Positions 1-9,062 of a stretch of DNA of 64,000 nucleotides are shown here, in pieces. The notes under the pieces are model-generated. The model did not search any database. It had not been told where the DNA came from and saw nothing but the letters and a program-made list of their open reading frames with translations. Origin of the DNA: Flavobacterium sp. ALJ2. GTDB lineage: Bacteria > Bacteroidota > Bacteroidia > Flavobacteriales > Flavobacteriaceae. A program made the translations under genes and the position numbers. The stretch covers positions 62,001 to 126,000 of the forward strand of contig NZ_JADNRC010000001.1 of assembly GCF_015594725.1 (NCBI RefSeq), read 5' to 3'. Positions within the stretch are counted from its first letter, which is position 1. The number at the start of each line of letters is the position of its first letter.

Positions 1-42
1 ACTTGATATTCGTCTAGAAGAATAAATATAAGTTTTCAGTCG

Positions 43-82
43 CAGTCTCAGTATTTCAGTTCAACACTGAAAACTGAGACTG
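43..82. repeat. long perfect hairpin, CAGT/ACTG repeat family
   Basis: Arms CAGTCTCAGT-a-TTTCAGT (43-60) and ACTGAAA-ACTGAGACTG (66-82) are perfectly complementary apart from one unpaired A at 53. A related sequence lies at 61191-61247. It sits in the leader of rpoC, in what is normally the rpoB-rpoC junction. There is no T-run after it, so it does not look like a standard terminator. Processing site or repeat element are both possible. Confidence 0.6.
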
Positions 83-171
83 AAACTGTTTAGTAAAGTT
101 TAAGTTTTTAAGATTTATACCCGTAACCCGTTCCGATTTTTTATAGTAATGCAAGGCATTTTATAACTAGC

Positions 172-194
172 ACTTCAAAAATTGAGTTTGAAGT
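172..194. repeat. inverted repeat in rpoC leader
   Basis: ACTTCAAA (172-179) and TTTGAAGT (187-194) are perfect 8-base inverted arms around a 7-base loop. This is the second of three hairpins in the 344 bases before rpoC. Confidence 0.45.
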
Positions 195-248
195 TTAGAG
201 AAGTAACCCGAGGTAGTTTTTAAGTCGAAAGTTTGAAAGTCCAAAGAC

Positions 249-268
249 TAAAGTCATTCGTGACTTTA
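249..268. repeat. hairpin with TTCG loop in rpoC leader, AAAGTC/GACTTT family
   Basis: TAAAGTCA (249-256) and TGACTTTA (261-268) flank a TTCG tetraloop. The surrounding 222-297 is made of further copies of AAAGTC and GACTTT, a low-complexity intergenic pattern. No T-run follows. About 75 bases separate it from the rpoC start. Confidence 0.45.
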
Positions 269-344
269 AAAACTTTAATGCATTTGACTTTAGACTAAAA
301 CAAGAATCAATTTTTTAATTGCAAATAAATCAATAGTAAAAACT

Positions 345-3300
345 ATGATGAATAATAGAAATAATAATAAAGATAAAAATCCAGTTAAAAGATTTAATAA
401 AATCTCAATTGGATTGGCTTCACCAGAATCTATCTTGAAAGAATCAAGAGGAGAGGTTTTAAAGCCTGAAACAATAAACTACAGAACTCACAAACCAGAA
501 CGTGACGGACTTTTCTGCGAAAGAATCTTCGGACCTGTTAAGGATTTTGAATGTGCTTGTGGTAAATATAAAAGAATTCGTTACAAAGGTATTATATGTG
601 ACCGTTGTGGTGTTGAAGTTACTGAGAAAAAAGTACGTCGTGATAGAGTAGGACACATCAACCTTGTTGTGCCAATCGCTCATATTTGGTATTTCCGTTC
701 TCTTCCTAATAAAATTGGTTATATCCTTGGACTTCCTTCTAAGAAATTAGATATGATTATTTACTACGAAAGATACGTAGTGATTCAAGCAGGTATTGCT
801 AAAAATGCAGAAGGAGAATCTTTACAAAGATTAGACTTTTTAACTGAAGAAGAATATTTGAATATTTTAGATTCTCTTCCTCAGGACAATCAATATTTAG
901 ATGATTTTGATCCAAATAAATTTGTTGCCAAAATGGGAGCAGAGTGTATTATGGATTTATTGGCACGTATTGACTTAGATGAGTTATCTTACCAACTAAG
1001 ACACAGTGCTAACAATGAGACATCTAAGCAACGTAAAACAGAAGCATTAAAAAGATTACAAGTAGTTGAGTCTTTCCGTGAGTCTAACTTAAACCGCGAA
1101 AACCGTCCAGAATGGATGATTATGAAAGTGGTTCCAGTTATTCCACCAGAATTACGTCCGCTTGTGCCACTTGATGGAGGTCGTTTTGCAACTTCAGATT
1201 TAAATGATTTATACCGTCGTGTAATTATACGTAATAACCGTTTGAAAAGATTAATGGAGATTAAAGCTCCAGAAGTTATCTTAAGAAACGAAAAACGTAT
1301 GTTGCAAGAATCTGTAGATTCATTATTTGATAACACTCGTAAAGCTTCTGCTGTTAAAACAGAATCAAACAGACCATTAAAATCATTATCAGATTCATTA
1401 AAAGGTAAACAAGGACGTTTCCGTCAAAACCTTTTAGGAAAACGTGTGGATTATTCTGCTCGTTCGGTAATTGTTGTTGGACCGGAATTAAAATTATTTG
1501 AATGTGGTATCCCTAAAGATATGGCATCTGAATTATACAAACCTTTCGTTATCCGTAAATTGATAGAAAGAGGTATTGTTAAAACGGTAAAATCTGCTAA
1601 GAAAATTATAGACAAAAAAGAGCCTGTAGTTTGGGATATCCTTGAAAATGTTATTAAAGGTCACCCAATATTACTGAATCGTGCTCCTACGTTGCACAGA
1701 TTAGGTATACAAGCATTCCAACCAAAATTAATTGAAGGAAAAGCGATTCAATTGCACCCTTTAGTTTGTACGGCGTTTAATGCCGATTTTGATGGGGATC
1801 AAATGGCGGTACACTTACCATTAGGACCAGAGGCTATTCTTGAAGCTCAATTGTTAATGTTGGCTTCTCACAATATCTTGAACCCTGCTAACGGTGCACC
1901 AATTACTGTACCGTCTCAGGATATGGTCTTGGGTCTATACTATATGACCAAAGAACGTCTTTCTACTCCAGATCATAAAATTTTAGGTGAAGGCTTAACT
2001 TTTTACTCTGCAGAAGAAGTAAATATTGCATTAAACGAAGGAAGATTAGAATTGAATGCTTCAGTGAGAATTAGAGCAAAAGATTTTAATGAAGCTGGAG
2101 AATTAGTGTATCAAATTATTAAAACTACCGCTGGTCGTGTATTGTTTAATGAAGTGGTACCAGAAGCAGCAGGATATATCAATGATGTATTGACTAAGAA
2201 AAACCTTAGAGATATTATTGGACACGTTTTAAGCGCTACCAATGTACCTACTACAGCTGCTTTCTTGGACAATATGAAGGATATGGGGTATAAATTCGCA
2301 TTTAGAGGAGGGTTATCATTCTCTCTTGGTGATATTAGAATTCCAGAGCAAAAAACTAAATTGATTGCAGATGCTAGAGAACAAGTTGAAGGTATCTCAA
2401 CAAACTATAATATGGGTCTTATTACCAATAACGAGCGTTACAACCAAGTTATTGATGTTTGGACTTCTGCAAATGCACAGCTTACAGAGCTAGCAATGAA
2501 AAATATTAGAGAAGATCAACAAGGATTCAACTCTGTATATATGATGCTTGATTCTGGAGCAAGGGGTTCTAAAGAACAAATTCGTCAGTTAACTGGTATG
2601 CGTGGTTTGATGGCTAAGCCTAAAAAATCTACTGCTGGTGGTGGTGAAATTATTGAAAACCCGATTCTTTCTAACTTTAAGGAAGGACTTTCGATCCTTG
2701 AGTACTTTATCTCTACTCACGGTGCTCGTAAAGGACTTGCGGATACGGCTCTTAAAACTGCCGATGCTGGTTACTTAACTAGAAGATTACATGATGTTTC
2801 TCAGGATGTTATTGTTAACATTGAGGATTGTGGTACGCTTAGAGGTGTTGAAGTTTCTGCATTGAAAAAGAATGAAGAGATTGTTGAATCATTAGGAGAA
2901 AGAATTTTAGGACGTGTTGCATTGCAAGATGTAATTAATCCTTTAACTAGTGACTATTTAGTTAGATCTGGCGAGCAAATCACAGAAGCTATAATGAAAG
3001 CAATTGAAGCTTCTCCAGTGGAGAAAGTTGAAGTTCGTTCTCCATTAACTTGTGAAGCGCTTAAAGGAATCTGTGCTAAATGTTACGGTAGAAACTTAGC
3101 TACTGGTAAAATGACTCAAAGAGGAGAAGCAGTTGGAGTAATTGCAGCTCAATCTATTGGGGAGCCAGGTACACAGTTAACATTACGTACTTTCCACGTT
3201 GGAGGGGTTGCGGGTGGTATCTCTGAAGAATCTAGCATCATTACAAGATTTAATGGTAAACTAGAAATCGAAGATTTAAAAACTGTTAAAGGCGAGGATA

Positions 3301-4655
3301 ACGAAGGTAATGCAGTTGATATTGTAGTATCTCGTTCTACTGAATTGAAATTAATTGATGAAAGAACAGGTATCTTATTAAGTACAAACAACATTCCTTA
3401 CGGTTCAAGTATCTTTGTAAAAGATGGTCAATCGGTAGTTAAAGGAGATGTGATTTGTAAATGGGATCCATATAATGGAGTTATCGTTTCTGAGTTTACT
3501 GGTAAAATTGCTTACGAAGATTTAGAGCAAGGTCAATCATTCATGGTTGAAATTGATGAGCAAACAGGATTCCAGGAAAAAGTAATTTCTGAATCAAGAG
3601 CTAAAAAATTAATTCCAACTTTATTGGTTTACGGTAAAGAAGGTGAATTGATTCGTTCTTATAACTTACCAGTTGGAGCCCACTTAATGGTTGAAAACGG
3701 TGAGAAAATTAAAGCAGGTAAAGTATTGGTGAAAATTCCACGTCGTTCTTCTAAATCAGGAGATATTACAGGAGGTTTACCTAGAATTACAGAGTTGTTA
3801 GAAGCTCGTAATCCTTCGAACCCAGCTGTAGTTTCTGAGATTGATGGTGTTGTTTCTTTTGGAAAAATCAAAAGAGGTAACCGTGAGATCGTTATCGAAT
3901 CTAAATTTGGTGATGTTAGAAAATACTTGGTTAAATTATCAAGCCAAATTCTAGTTCAGGAGAATGACTTCGTTAGAGCAGGTGTACCATTGTCAGACGG
4001 TGCTATTACTCCAGACGATATTTTAAGAATTCAAGGGCCAGCAGCTGTTCAACAGTACTTGGTAAATGAAATTCAAGAAGTATACCGTTTACAAGGGGTA
4101 AAAATCAATGACAAACACTTCGAGGTTGTTATTCGTCAAATGATGCGTAAAGTAAGAGTACAAGATCCAGGTGATACTTTATTCTTAGAAGATCAATTAA
4201 TTCATACTAAAGATTTCATCGTTCAAAACGATAAATTATACGGAATGAAAGTAGTTGAAGATGCTGGAGATTCTAGCGTATTAAAAGCAGGTCAGATTAT
4301 CTCTCCTCGTGATTTACGTGATGAAAATTCATTATTAAAACGTACAGATAAAAACCTAGTAGTAGCTAGAGATGTAATTACTGCAACTGCAACGCCAGTT
4401 TTACAAGGTATTACAAGAGCTTCGCTACAAACTAAATCATTTATTTCTGCTGCTTCTTTCCAAGAAACAACTAAAGTACTTAACGAAGCTGCAGTAGCAG
4501 GTAAAGTAGATTACTTAGAAGGATTGAAAGAAAATGTAATTGTTGGACATAGAATTCCTGCAGGAACAGGTATGAGAGAATACGATCATACAATTGTAGG
4601 TTCAAAAGACGATTACAATGAAATGATGGCTAATAAAGAAGAATATATTTATTAA
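345..4655 (+). CDS. rpoC: DNA-directed RNA polymerase subunit beta'
   Basis: Largest catalytic subunit of RNA polymerase, which makes all cellular RNA. At 1436 residues it has the long form usual in Bacteroidota. The N-terminal zinc site is seen as C70, C72, C85 and C88. The absolutely conserved [10 protein letters not shown] motif gives the magnesium-binding aspartates D481, D483 and D485. The second zinc site uses C829, C903, C910 and C913. The bridge-helix and trigger-loop region ([16 protein letters not shown]) is intact. Two Met codons stand in tandem at 345 and 348, and either could be used. rpoB is expected just upstream, outside the window. The leader of at least 344 bases is unusually long for a gene normally cotranscribed with rpoB, and it holds three hairpins. 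Confidence 0.99.
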   Translation: MMNNRNNNKDKNPVKRFNKISIGLASPESILKESRGEVLKPETINYRTHKPERDGLFCERIFGPVKDFECACGKYKRIRYKGIICDRCGVEVTEKKVRRDRVGHINLVVPIAHIWYFRSLPNKIGYILGLPSKKLDMIIYYERYVVIQAGIAKNAEGESLQRLDFLTEEEYLNILDSLPQDNQYLDDFDPNKFVAKMGAECIMDLLARIDLDELSYQLRHSANNETSKQRKTEALKRLQVVESFRESNLNRENRPEWMIMKVVPVIPPELRPLVPLDGGRFATSDLNDLYRRVIIRNNRLKRLMEIKAPEVILRNEKRMLQESVDSLFDNTRKASAVKTESNRPLKSLSDSLKGKQGRFRQNLLGKRVDYSARSVIVVGPELKLFECGIPKDMASELYKPFVIRKLIERGIVKTVKSAKKIIDKKEPVVWDILENVIKGHPILLNRAPTLHRLGIQAFQPKLIEGKAIQLHPLVCTAFNADFDGDQMAVHLPLGPEAILEAQLLMLASHNILNPANGAPITVPSQDMVLGLYYMTKERLSTPDHKILGEGLTFYSAEEVNIALNEGRLELNASVRIRAKDFNEAGELVYQIIKTTAGRVLFNEVVPEAAGYINDVLTKKNLRDIIGHVLSATNVPTTAAFLDNMKDMGYKFAFRGGLSFSLGDIRIPEQKTKLIADAREQVEGISTNYNMGLITNNERYNQVIDVWTSANAQLTELAMKNIREDQQGFNSVYMMLDSGARGSKEQIRQLTGMRGLMAKPKKSTAGGGEIIENPILSNFKEGLSILEYFISTHGARKGLADTALKTADAGYLTRRLHDVSQDVIVNIEDCGTLRGVEVSALKKNEEIVESLGERILGRVALQDVINPLTSDYLVRSGEQITEAIMKAIEASPVEKVEVRSPLTCEALKGICAKCYGRNLATGKMTQRGEAVGVIAAQSIGEPGTQLTLRTFHVGGVAGGISEESSIITRFNGKLEIEDLKTVKGEDNEGNAVDIVVSRSTELKLIDERTGILLSTNNIPYGSSIFVKDGQSVVKGDVICKWDPYNGVIVSEFTGKIAYEDLEQGQSFMVEIDEQTGFQEKVISESRAKKLIPTLLVYGKEGELIRSYNLPVGAHLMVENGEKIKAGKVLVKIPRRSSKSGDITGGLPRITELLEARNPSNPAVVSEIDGVVSFGKIKRGNREIVIESKFGDVRKYLVKLSSQILVQENDFVRAGVPLSDGAITPDDILRIQGPAAVQQYLVNEIQEVYRLQGVKINDKHFEVVIRQMMRKVRVQDPGDTLFLEDQLIHTKDFIVQNDKLYGMKVVEDAGDSSVLKAGQIISPRDLRDENSLLKRTDKNLVVARDVITATATPVLQGITRASLQTKSFISAASFQETTKVLNEAAVAGKVDYLEGLKENVIVGHRIPAGTGMREYDHTIVGSKDDYNEMMANKEEYIY

Positions 4656-4686
4656 TCCTCACCCTAACCCTCTCCAAAGGAGAGGG
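4656..4686. repeat. CCTCACCC...GGAGAGGG hairpin between rpoC and DUF3467 gene
   Basis: Immediately after the rpoC stop comes a C-rich stretch ending in CCCTCTCC (4668-4675), loop aaa, and GGAGAGGG (4679-4686), a perfect GC-rich 8-bp stem. It is strikingly GC-rich for this DNA. No T-run follows. It lies 22 bases before the next start codon, so it may act as an mRNA 3'-end stabiliser or attenuator. Confidence 0.55.
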
Positions 4687-4708
4687 AAATGGAAAAAATT
4701 ATAAATTT

Positions 4709-5020
4709 ATGAGTAATTCGAACCAACAACAAGAGCAAATTAATATAGAATTAGATGAGAAAATCGCTGAAGGAATTTATTCTAATTTAGCAATTATCAA
4801 TCATTCTTCTTCAGAGTTTGTTTTAGATTTTGTAAGCATTATGCCGGGTATTCCTAAAGCCAAGGTAAAGTCAAGAATTGTTTTGACACCACAACATGCT
4901 AAACGATTACTAAAAGCAATTGGAGAAAATATTCATCGTTTTGAAGTAGCTCATGGCGAAATCAAAGAAACGGAACAAGTGCCAATACCGCTTAACTTCG
5001 GTCCAGCAGGACAAGCATAA
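4709..5020 (+). CDS. DUF3467 family protein
   Basis: Small soluble protein of 103 residues that matches the DUF3467 family as I know it: an N-terminal INIELDEKIAEGIYSN segment, a central NHSSSEFVLDF block, and KVKSRIVLTPQHAKRLLKAI. The molecular function of the family is not established. It follows rpoC by 53 bases on the same strand and is probably cotranscribed. The CCCTCTCC hairpin in between may set the relative level of the two. A strong terminator follows at 5031-5057. There is no signal peptide or membrane segment. Confidence 0.85.
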   Translation: MSNSNQQQEQINIELDEKIAEGIYSNLAIINHSSSEFVLDFVSIMPGIPKAKVKSRIVLTPQHAKRLLKAIGENIHRFEVAHGEIKETEQVPIPLNFGPAGQA

Positions 5021-5030
5021 ATTAAAATTT

Positions 5031-5057
5031 AAAAGCTCCAGAAATGGAGCTTTTTTT
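5031..5057 (+). terminator. rho-independent terminator after DUF3467 gene
   Basis: AAAAGCTCCA, loop gaaa, TGGAGC, then a run of seven T. It starts 11 bases after the stop codon and ends the rpoC unit. Confidence 0.85.
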
Positions 5058-5240
5058 ATACCTAGAATTTGATAGTTCTATTTCTGTAGAATGAAGTTGT
5101 TTAAGAAAAAGACACACTTTATCCGATTTTCAACTTACTTTACCGACTTAATTTTGCTTTTAGAAGGTCTTTTTATAATTTGCAGCTTCCTAAAAATTGA
5201 AAACTCACTCGAGGTTATTTTTTGTTAATTCACATATTCA

Positions 5241-5277
5241 AAAAAAAGCGCCACTTTATAAAAGTAGCGCTTTTTTT
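5241..5277 (-). terminator. bidirectional terminator of prfC
   Basis: The stem pairs AAGCGC and ACTTT with AAAGT and GCGCTT, flanked by an A-run on the left and a T-run on the right, so it can work in both directions. It lies just downstream of prfC (minus strand). Bases 5058-5240 hold no gene I can support. Confidence 0.75.
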
Positions 5278-5298
5278 ATATCATCACGAATCAGATAA

Positions 5299-6888
5299 TT
5301 ATTCGAATTCAGAAGTGAAAAATAATTTTACACTTGGATATTTATTTTGAGTCATTTGTATTGTAAAGTCAGAATCAGCTAAAAACACCAATTGATCGTA
5401 TTTATCTTTTGCTAAGAATTTTTGCTTGATACGTTTAAATTCTTTAAACTCATCATTTTTGGCATCATCAGGTTTAACCCAGCAGGCTTTATGAACTGGG
5501 AAATTTTCATAAGTACATTTAGCACCATATTCGTGTTCTAAACGGTATTGAATTACCTCATATTGAAGTGCTCCTACAGTTCCGATAACTTTACGGTTGT
5601 TCATTTCTAAGGTAAATAATTGCGCAACACCTTCGTCCATTAATTGATCAACACCTTTGTCTAATTGCTTAGCTTTCATTGGATCGGCATTATTAATGTA
5701 TCTAAAATGTTCTGGAGAGAAACTAGGAATTCCTTTAAAGCTCATTATTTCACCTTCTGTTAATGTATCTCCAATTTTAAAGTTCCCCGTGTCATGTAAG
5801 CCAACAATATCACCAGGATATGAAATATCTACAATTTCCTTTTTCTCCGCAAAGAATGCATTTGGACTAGAAAACTTTAAATTCTTTTTCTGACGTACAT
5901 GGTAATAAGGTTTATTTCTTTCGAAAGTACCAGAAACTATTTTTATAAATGCTAAACGGTCTCTATGTTTAGGGTCCATATTGGCATGTATTTTAAATAC
6001 AAAACCAGTCATTTTTTCTTCGGTAGGATCAACCAAACGCGTTTCAGATTCTTTTGGTCTTGGAGAAGGGGCGATTGTAATAAAACAATCTAGCAGTTCA
6101 CGTACTCCAAAGTTGTTTAAAGCAGAACCAAAAAATACAGGTTGTAATTTTCCATCTAAATAATCCTGACGATCAAATTTAGGATATACTTCGTCTATTA
6201 ATTCTAATTCTTCTCGTAGCCTATCCGCAGGTTTTTCACCAATTATTTTTTCTAGTTCAGGATTTTGTACATCAGAGAAAGCAATGGTTTCTTCAATGTT
6301 TTTACGGCTATCACCACTAAAAAGGTTGATATTTTGTTCCCATAAGTTATAGATTCCCTGAAAATCATATCCCATTCCGATAGGGAAACTTAATGGAGTA
6401 ACAGTTAAGCCTAATTTTTGCTCCACTTCATCCATCAAATCAAATGCATCTTTACCTTCACGATCTAATTTGTTTATAAAAACAATAATCGGAATTTTAC
6501 GCATTCTACATACAGCAACTAATTTCTCCGTTTGTTCCTCAACCCCTTTAGCAACGTCAATTACTACAATTACGCTATCTACAGCAGTTAAAGTTCTAAA
6601 AGTATCTTCGGCAAAATCCTTGTGCCCAGGAGTATCAAGAATATTGATTTTTTTATCTTTATAATTAAAGGCTAATACAGATGTAGAAACCGAAATCCCT
6701 CTCTGACGCTCAATTTCCATGAAATCACTCGTAGCACCTTTTTTTATCTTATTGTTTTTTACTGCACCAGCCTCCTGAATAGCACCACCAAATAACAATA
6801 GTTTTTCAGTTAATGTTGTTTTACCAGCATCGGGATGCGAAATAATTCCAAATGTTCTTCTACGTTGTATTTCTTTTAAAAAGCTCAT
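5299..6888 (-). CDS. prfC: peptide chain release factor 3
   Basis: Cytoplasmic GTPase that removes RF1/RF2 from the ribosome after peptide release. From Met at 6888 it is 529 residues, the same length as the E. coli protein. The N-terminal G domain shows SHPDAGKTT (residues 17-25), the switch region with RQRGISVSTS, DTPGHKDFAEDT and NKLDREG. The EF-Tu-like domain II and the RF3 C-terminal region follow. An in-frame Met lies 12 bases upstream (6900). I prefer 6888 because the homologous start is MSFLKEIQ and the -7 box at 6908-6915 would leave the upstream Met almost without a leader. It is transcribed alone, between terminators. Confidence 0.95.
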   Translation of the reverse strand: MSFLKEIQRRRTFGIISHPDAGKTTLTEKLLLFGGAIQEAGAVKNNKIKKGATSDFMEIERQRGISVSTSVLAFNYKDKKINILDTPGHKDFAEDTFRTLTAVDSVIVVIDVAKGVEEQTEKLVAVCRMRKIPIIVFINKLDREGKDAFDLMDEVEQKLGLTVTPLSFPIGMGYDFQGIYNLWEQNINLFSGDSRKNIEETIAFSDVQNPELEKIIGEKPADRLREELELIDEVYPKFDRQDYLDGKLQPVFFGSALNNFGVRELLDCFITIAPSPRPKESETRLVDPTEEKMTGFVFKIHANMDPKHRDRLAFIKIVSGTFERNKPYYHVRQKKNLKFSSPNAFFAEKKEIVDISYPGDIVGLHDTGNFKIGDTLTEGEIMSFKGIPSFSPEHFRYINNADPMKAKQLDKGVDQLMDEGVAQLFTLEMNNRKVIGTVGALQYEVIQYRLEHEYGAKCTYENFPVHKACWVKPDDAKNDEFKEFKRIKQKFLAKDKYDQLVFLADSDFTIQMTQNKYPSVKLFFTSEFE

Positions 6889-6907
6889 ATTTAATATCAA
6901 TAGTTTG

Positions 6908-6915
6908 CAAAAGTA
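6908..6915 (-). promoter_or_regulatory. -7 box of prfC promoter
   Basis: On the minus strand it reads TACTTTTG, a perfect fit to the Bacteroidota -7 consensus TAnnTTTG, 19 bases before the preferred prfC start. A T-rich stretch lies at the -33 position, but no clean TTG is present. Confidence 0.55.
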
Positions 6916-7005
6916 CTATTAATTACGGCTTAAAAAAAATAGTAGCTTCTTAATTTAAGTCTGTTTAGTTTATAAATTTAGTTGTTATTATTTGATTGTT
7001 TGAAT

Positions 7006-7036
7006 AAAAAAGTGGCTGATTATTTAAATCAGCCAC
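7006..7036 (-). terminator. terminator of alpha-amylase gene
   Basis: GTGGCTGAT and ATCAGCCAC form a perfect 9-bp stem with a 7-base loop. The minus strand continues into a six-T run. It lies 30 bases after the amylase stop. Confidence 0.8.
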
Positions 7037-7065
7037 AAAATTAAATATATTTTATTAGGTAATAA

Positions 7066-8499
7066 TTAATTATTAATCGACCAAACTGTGTAACCTTTTG
7101 GAGGACATTGAATTTTTACCCATTGATCACCTTGTGTCGTAGGGTACCAGTTAGAGCTTCCTGTGAAATCTTTGATTTGAGTATTTGCCCAATTAGTTTG
7201 AATCCATCTTTCTTGCCAAGAAGTTGAATTGTTGATGTACACTATTAATCCAGGGTTTCCGTTATATCCGTTTCTTCGAGCAATATATTCATCATTATCA
7301 GAATATAATATAGATGTCGTTCCAGTAGCTTTATTGTTATGAATCCATATAAGGTTATTTAATTTGTTTTTATCAAGCCATTCTTCGTAATCTCTATAAA
7401 AAATAGTTGGATATCCTTCATGAGTTAATATATAGGAGTAAGCCAGTAGTTTATTCGAAATCTCGTCAGTGTCATGATTGGTAACAAAAGTAACAGCTTT
7501 GTATGGGTTTCTTTTCCACATCATATCGTCATTTAATAGCGCAAGATTATTACCGTCAAACGCATCATTCATTTTGTAATAACAAGCAAAATCAAAAACA
7601 GAACTATTGGCATTGTTAGCCCAGTCATTTAATACGTTTACATTCGAATCCCATAATTCTCCAACCGAAAAGCCTCCTACATTAGCATTCCAAGCGTTTA
7701 CAACCCACGCACCAAATCCTTTTACATAATCAAATCTCCAACCATCAAATTTCATAGTATTTTTGTAATATTTGCCCACACCATCAGCTCGTAGCCAAAG
7801 CCAGTTTTGAACATTTGGAACTACATGAGCTAAATCAGGAAATCCTCCAAAAGCCCCTTCATCATTATTTCCGTAAGCATTTTTATAAAAATCGGCACTT
7901 GTTCTAGGGAATTTCCCAGAAGCTACTCCAGTAAAATTAGTCCAGGTATTTGTTCCTGTAAACGGATTTGCTTCCGATTGCCCGCCACTATTATGATTAA
8001 TTACAATATCTGCATATACCTGCATGTTTTCAGCGTGAACTTTGGTTATTAAACTCACAAGCTCAGTTTTAGATCCAAATCGGGTTTCTACAGAGCCATT
8101 TTGATTGTAATCTCCAAAATCGAAGTAATCTGTTGGGTCATATCCCATTGAGAAAGCACCATTTTGTGCTTTCGATACAGGAGGTAGCCAAATGGAACCA
8201 ATTCCAGCATTTGACCAATCTGTAATTTTAGCATTAATAGTATTCCACCAATTCCCACCAGAAGGAACATCCCAATAAAAAGCTTGCATCATTACTCCAC
8301 CACCCGGATTTGCGACATATTTCTCTGTAGTAGAAGTTCCTGTGCTAAACGGACGACCATCGTGATTGGTAACATTTATAACTTTAAATTTGGAATTGGC
8401 GGCTTCAATTTCAGATTCAGTATTTTCATTTGAGCTGCAAGAATAAAAAAAAGCTGATAGAGCAGTAATTAAATAAAGTTTTACAATTTGTTTTTTCAT
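7066..8499 (-). CDS. secreted alpha-amylase lipoprotein (GH13)
   Basis: Glycoside hydrolase family 13 enzyme that cuts internal alpha-1,4 bonds of starch or glycogen. Of 477 residues, the first 20 form a lipoprotein signal with lipobox FYSC (C21), so the enzyme is probably anchored in the outer membrane. The (beta/alpha)8 barrel shows the four GH13 regions: DIVINHN (164-170), GWRFDYVKG with nucleophile D257, GELWD with acid/base E281, and VTNHDTD with transition-state stabiliser D343. The C-terminal beta domain ends in KGYTVWSIN. The sequence resembles the GH13 subfamily 5 to 7 group (GGGVMMQAFYWD). No SusC/SusD-like genes lie beside it, so it is a solitary starch gene rather than part of a polysaccharide-utilisation locus. 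It has its own terminator and a long upstream gap. Confidence 0.93.
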   Translation of the reverse strand: MKKQIVKLYLITALSAFFYSCSSNENTESEIEAANSKFKVINVTNHDGRPFSTGTSTTEKYVANPGGGVMMQAFYWDVPSGGNWWNTINAKITDWSNAGIGSIWLPPVSKAQNGAFSMGYDPTDYFDFGDYNQNGSVETRFGSKTELVSLITKVHAENMQVYADIVINHNSGGQSEANPFTGTNTWTNFTGVASGKFPRTSADFYKNAYGNNDEGAFGGFPDLAHVVPNVQNWLWLRADGVGKYYKNTMKFDGWRFDYVKGFGAWVVNAWNANVGGFSVGELWDSNVNVLNDWANNANSSVFDFACYYKMNDAFDGNNLALLNDDMMWKRNPYKAVTFVTNHDTDEISNKLLAYSYILTHEGYPTIFYRDYEEWLDKNKLNNLIWIHNNKATGTTSILYSDNDEYIARRNGYNGNPGLIVYINNSTSWQERWIQTNWANTQIKDFTGSSNWYPTTQGDQWVKIQCPPKGYTVWSINN

Positions 8500-8997
8500 A
8501 ATAAAAAAATTAGGTTAGTTTTGGATTTGGTAATTTAAATTGTGATAAATTAAATAATAAATAAAAAGTTTCCTTTATTTGTATGTTTTTGGGATAAATA
8601 ACGATAATAATATATCGAATGTAAGTAAAACTTATTTGCATAATCATTTGAAGGTTTTAATTTTTGAACGAAAACGTTGTAGTGTTGAAAACTTTAAGTT
8701 ATTTGACTTAAAATGAGTTGCTTGCATATAAGTTTCGGATTAATATTGATAGAGTTTATAGCAATAAAAGTTTCACAGAACTTACAGATTGTTCTAAATA
8801 TTAAATGAGGTTAATTCTTAGATACTAGATTTTTTTTGATTGCATATAATTTTTTGTTAATAGTAATAAGGAAACTTGTATTATGTGATTGAATTGTTAT
8901 TTTTGTTCGTTATAAGTTGATTAAGCAATGTTTGTTAGATTTGTAAAGATTTTTATTTTCTGAACATTTAAAATATATATTGAAATACGCGGTTTAC
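8500..8997. other. AT-rich intergenic region between divergent genes
   Basis: About 560 bases separate the divergent amylase and isomerase starts. I see no reading frame with coding character and no strong hairpin. One GAACGAAAACGTT stretch (8669-8681) has an AACGTT core, reminiscent of LacI-family operators. This is weak evidence for amylase regulation. Confidence 0.3.
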
Positions 8998-9005
8998 TAT
9001 ATTTG
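8998..9005 (+). promoter_or_regulatory. -7 box upstream of peptidyl-prolyl isomerase gene
   Basis: TATATTTG fits TAnnTTTG and lies 57 bases before the start codon at 9063. A TTG occurs upstream, but the spacing is shorter than usual. Confidence 0.4.
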
Positions 9006-9062
9006 TGACCGGATAATGCTAAAAAAATAAAGCTACTTTACATTAAATTAAATTTTAAAATA

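Noticed and set aside
989..1336. 115-codon open frame on the minus strand inside rpoC
   Set aside because: It is fully covered by the conserved beta' coding sequence and its product has no recognisable pattern. A codon-bias shadow.
8669..8681. LacI-type operator upstream of the amylase gene
   Set aside because: Only the 6-base AACGTT core is palindromic. Too short to call a site.
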